From: Corynebacterium sp. CNJ-954
Lineage (GTDB): Bacteria; Actinomycetota; Actinomycetes; Mycobacteriales; Mycobacteriaceae
Reading direction: 5' to 3'
Assembly: GCF_001942345.1 (NCBI RefSeq)
Contig: NZ_MKKI01000001.1
Coordinates: forward strand, 94,987 to 158,986
DNA: 64,000 nt
The first letter of the stretch is position 1. Every line of letters begins with the position of its first letter. This document shows positions 1 to 9,649 of the stretch, one piece after another. The notes beneath the pieces were generated by a model. That model made no database searches and was not told the origin of the DNA. It worked only from the letters and a program-made list of their open reading frames with translations. A program made the translations under genes and the position numbers.

Positions 1-1605
<1,605 letters not shown>

Positions 1606-1612
1606 TCACGAC

Positions 1613-1918
1613 CTACTTCGCGGAGTCGACGACGGCGAGGATGTCACGCTGGTTGAGCAGCAGGTACTCTTCCCCGTCGTACTTGAGCTCGGTGCCGCCG
1701 TAGCGGGAGAACACGACCGTGTCGCCGACCTCGACGTCCATCGGGATGCGGTCGTCATCGTCGTGCCAGCGGCCCGGGCCGACGGCCACGACGGTGGCCT
1801 CCTGCGGCTTCTCCTTGGCGGAGTCCGGGATGACCAGACCGGATGCGGTGGTGGTCTCGGCCTCGACGATCTGGACGAGGACGCGGTCCTCGAGCGGCTT
1901 GATGTTGACGTTAGCCAC
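1613..1918 (-). CDS. groS: Co-chaperonin GroES (10 kDa)
   Basis: GroES forms the heptameric lid of the GroEL chamber. The 101-residue protein begins [16 protein letters not shown] and has the family mobile-loop region around [20 protein letters not shown] chose the GTG at 1918 because a strong Shine-Dalgarno sequence (GGAGG, 1927-1931) lies 8 bases upstream. Upstream in-frame ATG codons would add non-conserved residues. It is the first gene of the groES-groEL1 operon. The CIRCE inverted repeat 114 bases upstream of the start implies HrcA heat-shock repression. Confidence 0.96.
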   Translation of the reverse strand: MANVNIKPLEDRVLVQIVEAETTTASGLVIPDSAKEKPQEATVVAVGPGRWHDDDDRIPMDVEVGDTVVFSRYGGTELKYDGEEYLLLNQRDILAVVDSAK

Positions 1919-2031
1919 GTTGAATACCTCCGTGTTTGCGTACATGCAGTGATCGGAATTGTCTTGTGTTCCGGTTGGTATATCCTGCACAGCCGTCGTC
2001 GCGGGTGAACAACTGTGTGTCACACAACCAC

Positions 2032-2058
2032 TTGGCACTCTACCCTGCCAAGTGCTAG
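2032..2058 (-). promoter_or_regulatory. CIRCE operator (HrcA site) upstream of groES
   Basis: The inverted repeat is TTGGCACTC, a 9-base spacer, then AAGTGCTAG. It differs from the CIRCE consensus TTAGCACTC-N9-GAGTGCTAA at three positions and keeps the exact spacing. It lies 114 bases upstream of the groES start. Its right arm overlaps the stop codon of the upstream tsaB-rimI-tsaD fusion (TAG at 2055-2057). Confidence 0.88.
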
Positions 2059-4466
2059 CCCTCAACAAGGGAGGGTGCCAACACGGGCACCTCGACATCC
2101 ATCGAGGGATCGGTCGCGGCATCCAGTGAGCTCGCCGGTGCTCCCGCCTCGATCAGCCGCGCCGCGAGCGTCGCGATCATCACCCCGTTGTCCGTGCACA
2201 GGGGCAGCGCCGGCACGACGAGACGCACACCCACTGCCGCACACCGCTCGGCGGCGAGCGCCCGCAGACGACGGTTGGCCGACACTCCCCCACCGAGCAG
2301 CATCACCGTGGCGCCGGTGTCGACACAGGCCCGCACCGCCTTCGCGGTCAGCACGTCGACGACCGCCTCTTGGAAGGACGCGCAGACATCCTCGACCGGA
2401 ATCGTGCGTCCCTCTGCCGCAGCCTTCTCCACGAACCGGGCGACCGCCGTCTTGAGCCCGGAGAAGGAGAAGTCGTAGGCGGCGTCCCCCGGGCGGCTCA
2501 TCCCCCGGGGGAAGGCGATCGCCGCCGGGTCCCCCTGCGCGGCGAGCCGGTCGATCACGGGACCACCCGGGTACCCGAGTCCGAGCAGTCGGGCGACCTT
2601 GTCGTAGGCCTCACCGGCGGCGTCATCCAGTGTGGAGCCCAGCTCGACCATCGGACGTCCGACCCCGTTGACCTGGAGGATCTGCGTGTGTCCACCGCTG
2701 ACCAGCAGTGCGACCGCACGGTCGAGATCGCCGACCGCCCCGGCGTCGTCGTCACCGTCCACCTCGAGCGTACCGACGGCCACGTGCCCGCCGAGGTGGT
2801 TGACGCCGTAGAACGGCACCCCCCACGCCGCCGCGTACGCCTTGGCAGCCGCCGCACCGACCAGCAGTGCCCCGGCGAGACCGGGCCCCACCGTCGCCGC
2901 CACCGCGTCCGGACGGCGTCGTCCCCCGGTGGCCGCCGTGGCCCGTTCAAGATCGTCGAGAGCCGCCGCCATCGTCGGCCCCATCGACTCCAGGTGCGCA
3001 CGGGAGGCGATCTCCGGCACCACCCCTCCGAATCGGGCGTGCTGTTCCATGGAGGAGGCGACCCGGTTCGACACCTGCCGGACCCGCCCGTCGGAGTGCA
3101 GCTCGACGACTCCCACGCCGGTCTCGTCACAGGAGCTTTCGATCCCCATGATCAGGCGCGGTGCCTCGGACATCCGCCGTGACCGGGCCGGACGGCACAT
3201 CGTGTAGGCGTCCGCACCGGAAGGCCGGTAGTAGTTACGGCGGGTACCGGTGATGTCGAAACCGTAACTGCGGTACAGGCTGATCGCCGGGCCGTTGTCG
3301 GTCCGGACCTCCAGGTACACCGGACCGTCGTCCCTGTCCGCGAGGTCCATCAGCGGATCCATCAGCTTGCGGGACCATCCCCGCCCCTGCACGGCAGGCT
3401 CCAGGCCGATCGTGTGGATCTCGAACTCCGGGTCGCCGGCCGGACCGTTCTTCGCCAGGCCGGCGTAGCCGACCAGCCGCTCCTGCGACGTCCCCTGCCC
3501 GGTGACCATGCCCAGGTAGACCGTGTTCGGCGCAGTGATCTCACTGGCGAACCCCGCCTCCGGCCACGGCGAGTCACCGTGGAAGAGCTCCGCCTCGATC
3601 TCGGCGCACCGTGCCGCGGCCTGTGGGGCGAGCGGCCCGACGCTCGGCTGCACCGTACCCGCCGCGTCCTCCGGTGCCGACACCTCACCGGTGCTGTCAC
3701 CGACCTCGTCCACACGACTGAAGTCAAGTGCCGCGGAGGTCTGCACCGCTTTCGGTTCCACTGCATCGGGACGGCGCAGGTACAGCGCCCGCAGCGGGGC
3801 ACCAGGATGTCGCAGCCCCTCAACTCCCCCGAGGAGCTGCACCGCCGCGGTGACGAGACCTACCGGAGTGGGACGTGCGTCCGCGTCCACCACCGTCCAC
3901 CCGGTCACTCCGCCGGCCCGCTCGGCAACCTCCCGGGAGGCCAGGACCTCCGCCTCCGGGACCGCCGCGATGACGTCGTCCGGCGCAGCGACCGCCGGGC
4001 CGTCGAGCACCGCCCCGGTGGCACCGTCGATGAGGCTCCAGTACCACTCGCGCCGCCGTGCGTCACTGACAACCAGGCGACGGAAACTGCCGACGGCCGC
4101 AGTGGCGGCGGTCGCAGTGGCGGCGGTCGCACAATGCCCCGGGACCCCGTGCACGGGGATGCCGAGGGCGTCACCGAACGCCGCGCCGGTCGCCATCCCG
4201 ACGCGCAGTCCGGTGAACGGCCCGGGACCGACACCCACGACGACCGCGTCCAGGTCCTCGGGCGTGATTCCAGCCTCCTCGAGGGACGCGAGGATGTTCG
4301 GGGTGAGCACCTCCATATGCCCCCGCGGGTTGAGCTCCACCCGCTCGGCGAGCAGACGTGGCCGTCGCTCAGAACCGACGGCAGAACCGACCGCAGAACC
4401 GACGGGACACTCCACCACCCCCGCGATGACGTACGAGGTGGAGGTGTCGACCGAGAGAACATGCAT
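2055..4466 (-). CDS. tsaD: TsaB-RimI-TsaD triple fusion (tRNA t6A synthesis and S18 N-acetylation)
   Basis: One 803-residue reading frame joins three proteins that are normally separate. Residues 1 to about 240 are TsaB, the t6A37 complex dimerisation subunit, starting [16 protein letters not shown]. Residues about 265-425 are a GNAT domain of the RimI type, with the acetyl-CoA loop [11 protein letters not shown] near residue 360. From residue 432 ([19 protein letters not shown]) the protein is TsaD, which attaches threonylcarbamoyl to A37 of tRNA; its metal ligands are H557 and H561 in NHLGGH. No stop codon separates the parts. No clear Shine-Dalgarno precedes the TsaD methionine, so separate TsaD initiation is unlikely but not excluded. 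The start at 4466 is backed by a -10 box 8 bases upstream. TsaE is encoded by the neighbouring fusion. A base-level sequence error that joined frames is a possible alternative, because four such errors are suspected elsewhere in this window. Confidence 0.9.
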   Translation of the reverse strand: MHVLSVDTSTSYVIAGVVECPVGSAVGSAVGSERRPRLLAERVELNPRGHMEVLTPNILASLEEAGITPEDLDAVVVGVGPGPFTGLRVGMATGAAFGDALGIPVHGVPGHCATAATATAATAAVGSFRRLVVSDARRREWYWSLIDGATGAVLDGPAVAAPDDVIAAVPEAEVLASREVAERAGGVTGWTVVDADARPTPVGLVTAAVQLLGGVEGLRHPGAPLRALYLRRPDAVEPKAVQTSAALDFSRVDEVGDSTGEVSAPEDAAGTVQPSVGPLAPQAAARCAEIEAELFHGDSPWPEAGFASEITAPNTVYLGMVTGQGTSQERLVGYAGLAKNGPAGDPEFEIHTIGLEPAVQGRGWSRKLMDPLMDLADRDDGPVYLEVRTDNGPAISLYRSYGFDITGTRRNYYRPSGADAYTMCRPARSRRMSEAPRLIMGIESSCDETGVGVVELHSDGRVRQVSNRVASSMEQHARFGGVVPEIASRAHLESMGPTMAAALDDLERATAATGGRRRPDAVAATVGPGLAGALLVGAAAAKAYAAAWGVPFYGVNHLGGHVAVGTLEVDGDDDAGAVGDLDRAVALLVSGGHTQILQVNGVGRPMVELGSTLDDAAGEAYDKVARLLGLGYPGGPVIDRLAAQGDPAAIAFPRGMSRPGDAAYDFSFSGLKTAVARFVEKAAAEGRTIPVEDVCASFQEAVVDVLTAKAVRACVDTGATVMLLGGGVSANRRLRALAAERCAAVGVRLVVPALPLCTDNGVMIATLAARLIEAGAPASSLDAATDPSMDVEVPVLAPSLVEG
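4370..4405 (-). repeat. Three-copy 12-base tandem repeat inside the TsaB domain
   Basis: Three units of CAGAACCGACGG (the middle one has a single change) lie head to tail and encode GSAV-type repeats in the TsaB part. The unit is a multiple of three, so copy-number change would keep the frame. Confidence 0.85.
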
Positions 4467-4474
4467 GGAACGCG

Positions 4475-4480
4475 ATTCTA
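4475..4480 (-). promoter_or_regulatory. Candidate leaderless -10 box for tsaB-rimI-tsaD
   Basis: On the minus strand TAGAAT ends 8 bases before the ATG at 4466. This spacing places transcription start at or near the start codon. Confidence 0.55.
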
Positions 4481-4509
4481 CCCCGGCACCCCGACATGGA
4501 ATAGGCGAA

Positions 4510-4540
4510 GCCCCGTCGCACTCTCCAATTGCGACGGGGC
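4510..4540 (-). terminator. Hairpin terminator after alr-tsaE
   Basis: A perfect 11-base stem (GCCCCGTCGCA / TGCGACGGGGC) with a 9-base loop lies between alr-tsaE (ends at 4649) and the tsaB fusion. There is no long U-run after it, as is common in this group. It probably ends the glmS-alr-tsaE transcript and separates it from the next gene. Confidence 0.7.
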
Positions 4541-4648
4541 CTCTGGATACACCCCTCACGGTGATCCGTCACCCATTTTGGCACCACATGCAGTTTCTCG
4601 CCAATCAATTCCACTTATGGGGGATATTATCGGGGGGATTCAGAAGTG

Positions 4649-6418
4649 CTACCCCTGTGACCAGCGCCAATGGAACTGCCGGGGCGACTCGTCCTCGTAG
4701 TCACCGTCAGAGTCGCTGTCAGGACCGTCGCCCCCGGCACGGTCGATCTCGATGTCGATCCACCGCGTCGGCGCCAGCGACTCCACCACACCGCGCCCCC
4801 ATTCAGCGACGAGGACGCGATCCTCAAGGTCGGCGTCGATGTCCAGGGACTCCAGAGCGTCGAGCACCGCACTGCGCGGAGGGGTGCCGCCGGTCCCGCC
4901 GTCATGGGCCGCATCGCCGAGCAACCGGTAGGCGTCCATGTGCAGCATTCCGGGACGCCCCTCCGCCCCGCGCCGGTGTTCCCGGATGATCGTGAACGTC
5001 GGCGACTGGACCCGACCCTTCACTCCCAGCCCGGCGGCGATGCCCTGGGTGACGGTCGTCTTCCCCGCCCCGAGTGCACCGGTGAGCACCACCACATCGC
5101 CCGCCCGGAGCCGGCTGCCCAGTTCCCGACCGAGAGCACGCATCGAGTCGGCGGAACTGACCTCCACTGTGCCCGACGCCGCGTCGAACATGCCGGCGAA
5201 GGAGTCCTCGGCGGCGGTCGGAGCAACGGGCAGGACACGGCGGCGCACCCGTCCCCTGGGCAGGGTGAGCACTTCGTAGGCGATGGTGTCGGCGGCGGTG
5301 GCGATCTCCTCGACGGAGCGCCCTCCGGCACCGAAGATCACCGCCCAGTCACCGGGCCGGACCGATGCACCGGGGCCCTCCTCGTCAGCGGCACCCAGGT
5401 CGATGACGATCTGGTCCATGCACACCCGTCCGACCTGCGGGAACCACACCCCGTTGACGGTCACCCCGAACCGCCCCGACATGCTTCTCGGCAGGCCGTC
5501 GGCGTACCCCATCGCCACGACGGCGGTGCGGGTGTCACGCTCGGCACGCCAGAGGTGTCCGTAGCTGACGCCTTCCCCGGCGGGAACGACCCGGGTGGTC
5601 ACGACCCGTGCCCTGACCGTCATCGCCTCACGTAACCGGACCGGTCCGCTCTCCCCCACCGGAATCACGGTCGGGTCGACGGCATACACCCCGTACACGC
5701 TGACCCCGGGCCGCACCATCTCGTGGCGCAGGTCAGGACGGGACAACGTCGCGGGGGTGTTGGCAATGTGGTTCACCGGGACGTCGAGTCCCGCCGCACG
5801 GCACGCCTGCACGGCGTCGACGAACCGTCGCGCCTGCAGGTCAGTCACCGGCGAGTCGGGGTCGTCCGCGCTCGCGAGATGGGACAACACGCCGGAGACG
5901 GTGAGGACACCTTCACGGACCGCAGTCGTCGCCAGGGACACCGCCTCGTCCCACCTCGCCGCCTCGATACCGGACCGGGACAGCCCCGTGTCCGCCATGA
6001 GCCCGACGGTCAGCGGCGACGATCCCGCAGCCACCGCCGCCCGTGACGCCGCGACGGCGGAGCGCAGGTGCCGGACCGACGGCACACCCAGGGTGACGCC
6101 GGCGGTACATGCCGCGGCGATGTCCTCCTGGTCAGGCTCCGGCAACCACATCCACGCGGTCACCGGCGCCGTCACCCCGGCGTCCCGCAACGCCAAGGCC
6201 TCGCCGAGTGTCGCAACCCCGAGAGCCACGGCCCCCGCATCGAGTGCCGTCCGGGCCACGTCGACCATGCCGTGGTTGTACCCGTCAGCCTTGACGATCG
6301 CCATCACGCCTGCGGGCGCGGCGACGCGTGCCAGAGTCCTGACATTGTGGTCGATGGCGCCGAGATCGACGACGACCTCGGCGAGGGCATGGTCCCGGGG
6401 GTCGTGTCCTTCGCTCAT
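4649..6418 (-). CDS. alr: Alr-TsaE fusion: alanine racemase plus t6A ATPase subunit
   Basis: The first 390 or so residues are a PLP-dependent alanine racemase, which makes D-alanine for peptidoglycan. The PLP lysine is K43 in AIVKADGYNHG and the second catalytic base is Y286 in VSYGHLWR. After a linker, the C-terminal part (from about residue 415) is TsaE, the ATPase of the t6A tRNA-modification complex, with Walker A GALGAGKTT at 447-455 and the conserved SPTFTI strand after it. Total length is 589 residues from the ATG at 6418; a GTG one codon earlier is also possible. It lies 18 bases after glmS. In mycobacteria alr and tsaE are adjacent separate genes, so the fusion fits the synteny. Confidence 0.92.
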   Translation of the reverse strand: MSEGHDPRDHALAEVVVDLGAIDHNVRTLARVAAPAGVMAIVKADGYNHGMVDVARTALDAGAVALGVATLGEALALRDAGVTAPVTAWMWLPEPDQEDIAAACTAGVTLGVPSVRHLRSAVAASRAAVAAGSSPLTVGLMADTGLSRSGIEAARWDEAVSLATTAVREGVLTVSGVLSHLASADDPDSPVTDLQARRFVDAVQACRAAGLDVPVNHIANTPATLSRPDLRHEMVRPGVSVYGVYAVDPTVIPVGESGPVRLREAMTVRARVVTTRVVPAGEGVSYGHLWRAERDTRTAVVAMGYADGLPRSMSGRFGVTVNGVWFPQVGRVCMDQIVIDLGAADEEGPGASVRPGDWAVIFGAGGRSVEEIATAADTIAYEVLTLPRGRVRRRVLPVAPTAAEDSFAGMFDAASGTVEVSSADSMRALGRELGSRLRAGDVVVLTGALGAGKTTVTQGIAAGLGVKGRVQSPTFTIIREHRRGAEGRPGMLHMDAYRLLGDAAHDGGTGGTPPRSAVLDALESLDIDADLEDRVLVAEWGRGVVESLAPTRWIDIEIDRAGGDGPDSDSDGDYEDESPRQFHWRWSQG

Positions 6419-6436
6419 CACCGTTGTTCCCCGGGT

Positions 6437-8311
6437 CTATTCCACGGTCACGGACTTGGCCAGGTTCCGCGGCTTGTCGATGTCGGTGTTGCCGCACTGG
6501 CGGGCGATCTCGGCCGACAGGAACTGCAACGGCACGGTGGAGAGCAGCGGCTGCAGCAGGGTCGGGCACTGCGGGATCTCCAGCAGATCATTGGCGAACG
6601 GGCGCACCGCCTCATCGCCTTCCTCCGCGATGACGATGGTCCGGGCACCGCGGGCGCGGATCTCCTGGATGTTGGTGACGATCTTCGAGTGCAGGATCTC
6701 CCTGCCCTGCGGCGACGGCACGACCACGACCACCGGCAGGTCGTCCTCGATCAGGGCGATCGGCCCGTGCTTGAGCTCCCCGGCGGGGAATCCCTCGGCG
6801 TGGATGTAGGCCAGCTCCTTGAGCTTCAGTGCTCCCTCCAAGGCGACCGGGTAACCGACGTGGCGTCCCAGGAACAGCATGGTCGGGATCGGGCCGAGCT
6901 CCGCCGCCAGGTCAAGAACGGTGTCCTTGAGTTCCAGTACCTTCTCGATCTTGCCCGGGATCTCCTCGAGCTGGCGGTAGGTCGTCTCGATCTCGTCGGA
7001 GAACTTCGTTCCGCGGGCCTGTGCGAGCGCCAGACCCACGATGTAGTTCGCCGCAACCTGGGCCAGGAACGCCTTGGTGGAGGCGACACCGATCTCGGGG
7101 CCCGCGTGGGTGTAGAGCACGGCATCGGCCTCGCGGGGGATCTGTGAACCGTTGGTGTTGCAGACCGCCAGCACCCGGGCCCCCTGCTTCTTGGCGTGCC
7201 GGACCGCCTCCAGCGTGTCCGCGGTCTCACCGGACTGCGAGACCGCCACCACGAGCGTCTGCCGGTCGAGGACCGGATCACGGTAACGGAACTCGCTGGC
7301 GACCTCGATCTCCACAGGCAGCCGCACCCAGTGCTCGATGGCGTACTTCGCCAGCAGCCCGGAGTGGTAGGCCGAACCACAGGCCACCACGAAGACCTTC
7401 TCGACCTGACGCAGGTCGTCGTCGGACAGTCGCTGCTCGTCGAGCACGACCCGTCCGTCGACGTAGTGCCCCGCCAGTGTGTCACGCACGGCGGCGGGCT
7501 GCTCGAAGATCTCCTTCATCATGAAGGAGTCGAAGCCCCCCTTCTCTGCGGCGGCGAGATCCCAGTCGATGGTGAAAGGACGGCCCTCGGTCGGGGTGCC
7601 GTCGAAGTCCATGACACGGTATCCGTCTGCGGTGATGACGACGGCGTTGTTCTCGTCGAGTTCCACCGCCTCACGGGTGTGTGCGATGAACCCCGCGACG
7701 TCGGAACCCAGGAACATGCCGTCCTCGCCGACGCCGACGATCAACGGGGTGGAGCGGCGCCCGGCGACGATCTTGCCCGGCTCGTCCGCATGGGCGAACA
7801 GGACGGTGAACGCGCCTTCCAGCCGACGCAGCACCGACAGGGCGGACGCCTCCAGGTCACCCGCCGTGGGGCCGGCGGCGTACGCCAGGGCGAGCAGGTG
7901 GGCAGCGACCTCGGAGTCGGTCTCGCTGGTCAGTTCGACGCCTGCGGCCTCGATCTCGGCACGCAGTGGGGCGAAGTTCTCGATGATGCCGTTGTGCACG
8001 ATCACGGCTTTACCGTCGAAGGAGACGTGCGGGTGCGCGTTGACGTCATTGGGACGTCCGTGGGTGGCCCACCGGGTGTGGCCGATACAGGCCTTCCCGG
8101 TGAACCTGTCCCGGCCTGTCTCCGCGATCTGCTGCTGCAGGTTCGCGAGCTTTCCGGCCTTCTTCTCGACCTCGATGTCACCGTCCGAGATGACGGCGAT
8201 ACCGGCGGAGTCGTATCCCCGGTACTCCATCCTGGCCAGGGCCTCCAGGCCGATGTCAAGTGCTTTGGCGGAGCTCCGGGCGCTTCCGATGTATCCAACG
8301 ATGCCACACAT
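6437..8311 (-). CDS. glmS: Glutamine--fructose-6-phosphate aminotransferase (isomerizing) GlmS
   Basis: GlmS makes glucosamine-6-phosphate from fructose-6-phosphate and glutamine, the first step to UDP-GlcNAc. The start at 8311 gives MCGIVGYIGSA, so removal of Met exposes the catalytic N-terminal cysteine. An upstream in-frame codon would bury it and is rejected. The 624-residue protein has the N-terminal class II amidotransferase domain, then two SIS sugar-isomerase domains (SQSGETADT and the second near GHPGYPVALEG-like sequence GRHVGYPVALEG), and ends NLAKSVTVE, the usual GlmS tail. It heads the glmS-alr-tsaE unit; glmM, the next enzyme of the pathway, lies nearby. Confidence 0.97.
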   Translation of the reverse strand: MCGIVGYIGSARSSAKALDIGLEALARMEYRGYDSAGIAVISDGDIEVEKKAGKLANLQQQIAETGRDRFTGKACIGHTRWATHGRPNDVNAHPHVSFDGKAVIVHNGIIENFAPLRAEIEAAGVELTSETDSEVAAHLLALAYAAGPTAGDLEASALSVLRRLEGAFTVLFAHADEPGKIVAGRRSTPLIVGVGEDGMFLGSDVAGFIAHTREAVELDENNAVVITADGYRVMDFDGTPTEGRPFTIDWDLAAAEKGGFDSFMMKEIFEQPAAVRDTLAGHYVDGRVVLDEQRLSDDDLRQVEKVFVVACGSAYHSGLLAKYAIEHWVRLPVEIEVASEFRYRDPVLDRQTLVVAVSQSGETADTLEAVRHAKKQGARVLAVCNTNGSQIPREADAVLYTHAGPEIGVASTKAFLAQVAANYIVGLALAQARGTKFSDEIETTYRQLEEIPGKIEKVLELKDTVLDLAAELGPIPTMLFLGRHVGYPVALEGALKLKELAYIHAEGFPAGELKHGPIALIEDDLPVVVVVPSPQGREILHSKIVTNIQEIRARGARTIVIAEEGDEAVRPFANDLLEIPQCPTLLQPLLSTVPLQFLSAEIARQCGNTDIDKPRNLAKSVTVE

Positions 8312-8319
8312 ACCCGACA

Positions 8320-8325
8320 ACAATA
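8320..8325 (-). promoter_or_regulatory. Candidate leaderless -10 box for glmS
   Basis: TATTGT on the minus strand ends 8 bases before the glmS ATG, and no Shine-Dalgarno is visible between them. Confidence 0.5.
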
Positions 8326-8506
8326 CTGGTCTGCGTTTCAGCCCGTGAAGCGCGTCCCGCTAGACACCCCTGACCGCGATCCCTGCGACGTCGTCCCCGG
8401 TATGTTCCCCGTCGTGAGACAGCTGCGTCGCGGCGCGCGGGGGTCCGGGGGTGTCTGCGGCCGGGCTGCCGCGGAGACCCCCGCCCCGCGGCACGGTTCT
8501 ATCTAC

Positions 8507-8512
8507 TAGGCT
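8507..8512 (+). promoter_or_regulatory. Candidate leaderless -10 box for the Rv3438-like gene
   Basis: TAGGCT is followed by 7 bases and then the GTG at 8520. There is no room for a Shine-Dalgarno, which supports this GTG as the start. Confidence 0.55.
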
Positions 8513-8519
8513 GAGATCC

Positions 8520-9416
8520 GTGGCAGACAACGTGAAGAACCTGGTCCCCCGGTTGGAGAAACGGGGCCCGCACAGGGTCCTGGTCGGCGAACTCGACTTC
8601 GCCGGAATCCCCGGCCGTATCTACACGCCTGCTGAGGGCAAGGCGATCGCCGGCGTGGCATTCGGCCACGACTGGCGGGTCGGCGTGGACGGTTACCATG
8701 CCACCCTGCGCCACCTGGCCAGCTGGGGTATCGCCGTCGCTGCACCGGACACCGAGCGCGGCATCCTGCCGAATCACCGTGGTTTCGCCTCGGACCTGGA
8801 GTCCTGCCTGCAGATCCTTTCGGGGGTCCGGCTGGGCGTCGGCAACATCACGGTGGACCCGAACAAACTGTTCTTCGCCGGGCACGGCATGGGCGCCGGT
8901 GCCGCCATCCTGGCCGCGACGGGACGGGCTCCTGCTGAACCCGCCAAAAAGCACTACCGGGACCGGCCGACGGTCGCCGGCGTGATCGCGATCCACCCGT
9001 CAGACACCTCCCCGAGTTGCTACCAGGCTGCGCGGCACGTACAGGCCCCCGGTCTCGTTCTTGCTCCGGGACGCTCGTTGGGGATCGAGGCCGGCGAACC
9101 GGAGCGTGTCGCTGCTCTGTGGGGAGGTCCGGTGGTGTTCCGCAGGATCTCCAAGGCGTCGGCATCCGGATTCCACGAGAAGCTGATCCGTAAGTTCCTG
9201 ACGACGAACAGTGGACTCGAACTCGCCGCGCAGGATTTCATCCGGTCGCTGGCCACCGGCTTTATCCTCGCCGAGGATGACAAGCACTATGCGGGCTTCC
9301 GGGATCCGGAGGCGAAGATCAAGAACTCCGAGGTCGAGAACCGCGGGGAACTGTTCGAGAGGTTGCCTGAATTCGCTGATCCGCTCGACGCGGTGAATCA
9401 GGCCCTCCGGGCCTGA
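8520..9416 (+). CDS. Alpha/beta-hydrolase-fold protein, Rv3438-like, nucleophile missing
   Basis: The 298-residue protein has the layout of a dienelactone-hydrolase-like alpha/beta hydrolase: an N-terminal barrel strand region, VAFGHDWRVG, and the nucleophile elbow FFAGHGMGAGAA. In active enzymes the elbow reads GHSMGG. Here the serine is replaced by glycine (G123), so ordinary hydrolase activity is doubtful. The gene sits on the plus strand between glmS and the unknown operon, as Rv3438 does in M. tuberculosis. No signal peptide or membrane segment is seen. The substrate is unknown. The GTG start follows a -10 box by 7 bases. Confidence 0.7.
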   Translation: MADNVKNLVPRLEKRGPHRVLVGELDFAGIPGRIYTPAEGKAIAGVAFGHDWRVGVDGYHATLRHLASWGIAVAAPDTERGILPNHRGFASDLESCLQILSGVRLGVGNITVDPNKLFFAGHGMGAGAAILAATGRAPAEPAKKHYRDRPTVAGVIAIHPSDTSPSCYQAARHVQAPGLVLAPGRSLGIEAGEPERVAALWGGPVVFRRISKASASGFHEKLIRKFLTTNSGLELAAQDFIRSLATGFILAEDDKHYAGFRDPEAKIKNSEVENRGELFERLPEFADPLDAVNQALRA

Positions 9417-9427
9417 CTACTGCCCCG

Positions 9428-9649
9428 TCAGTCGAAGATGCCGGGGCGTCGGCGACCCGGCCTGCGTTCAGTGCCGCTGCGGCCCGTCTCCGGACGGGGC
9501 GCGGCGGACTCCGTGGGTTCCTCCATTCCTGCCTCCTTCAGCAGGCGGGTCGCTTCATCCATCTGTCTCTGGAACTGCTCCGTCGCGGTGCCGACAACCT
9601 GGACGTAGGTGTCCAGTGCGGCCTCTATGGGGCTTCTGGTGTTTACCAC
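9428..9649 (-). CDS. Small unknown protein, last gene of T7SS-linked operon
   Basis: This 73-residue protein is not recognised. It has a helical N-terminal half (around AALDTYVQVVGTATEQFQRQ) and an Arg/Pro-rich tail ending RRRPGIFD. It has no signal peptide or cysteines. Its start overlaps the end of the upstream gene by 7 bases, which suggests translational coupling in a three-gene operon (11468 down to 9428). The operon's promoter region resembles that of esxB-esxA, so a link to type VII secretion is inferred. Confidence 0.65.
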   Translation of the reverse strand: MVNTRSPIEAALDTYVQVVGTATEQFQRQMDEATRLLKEAGMEEPTESAAPRPETGRSGTERRPGRRRPGIFD

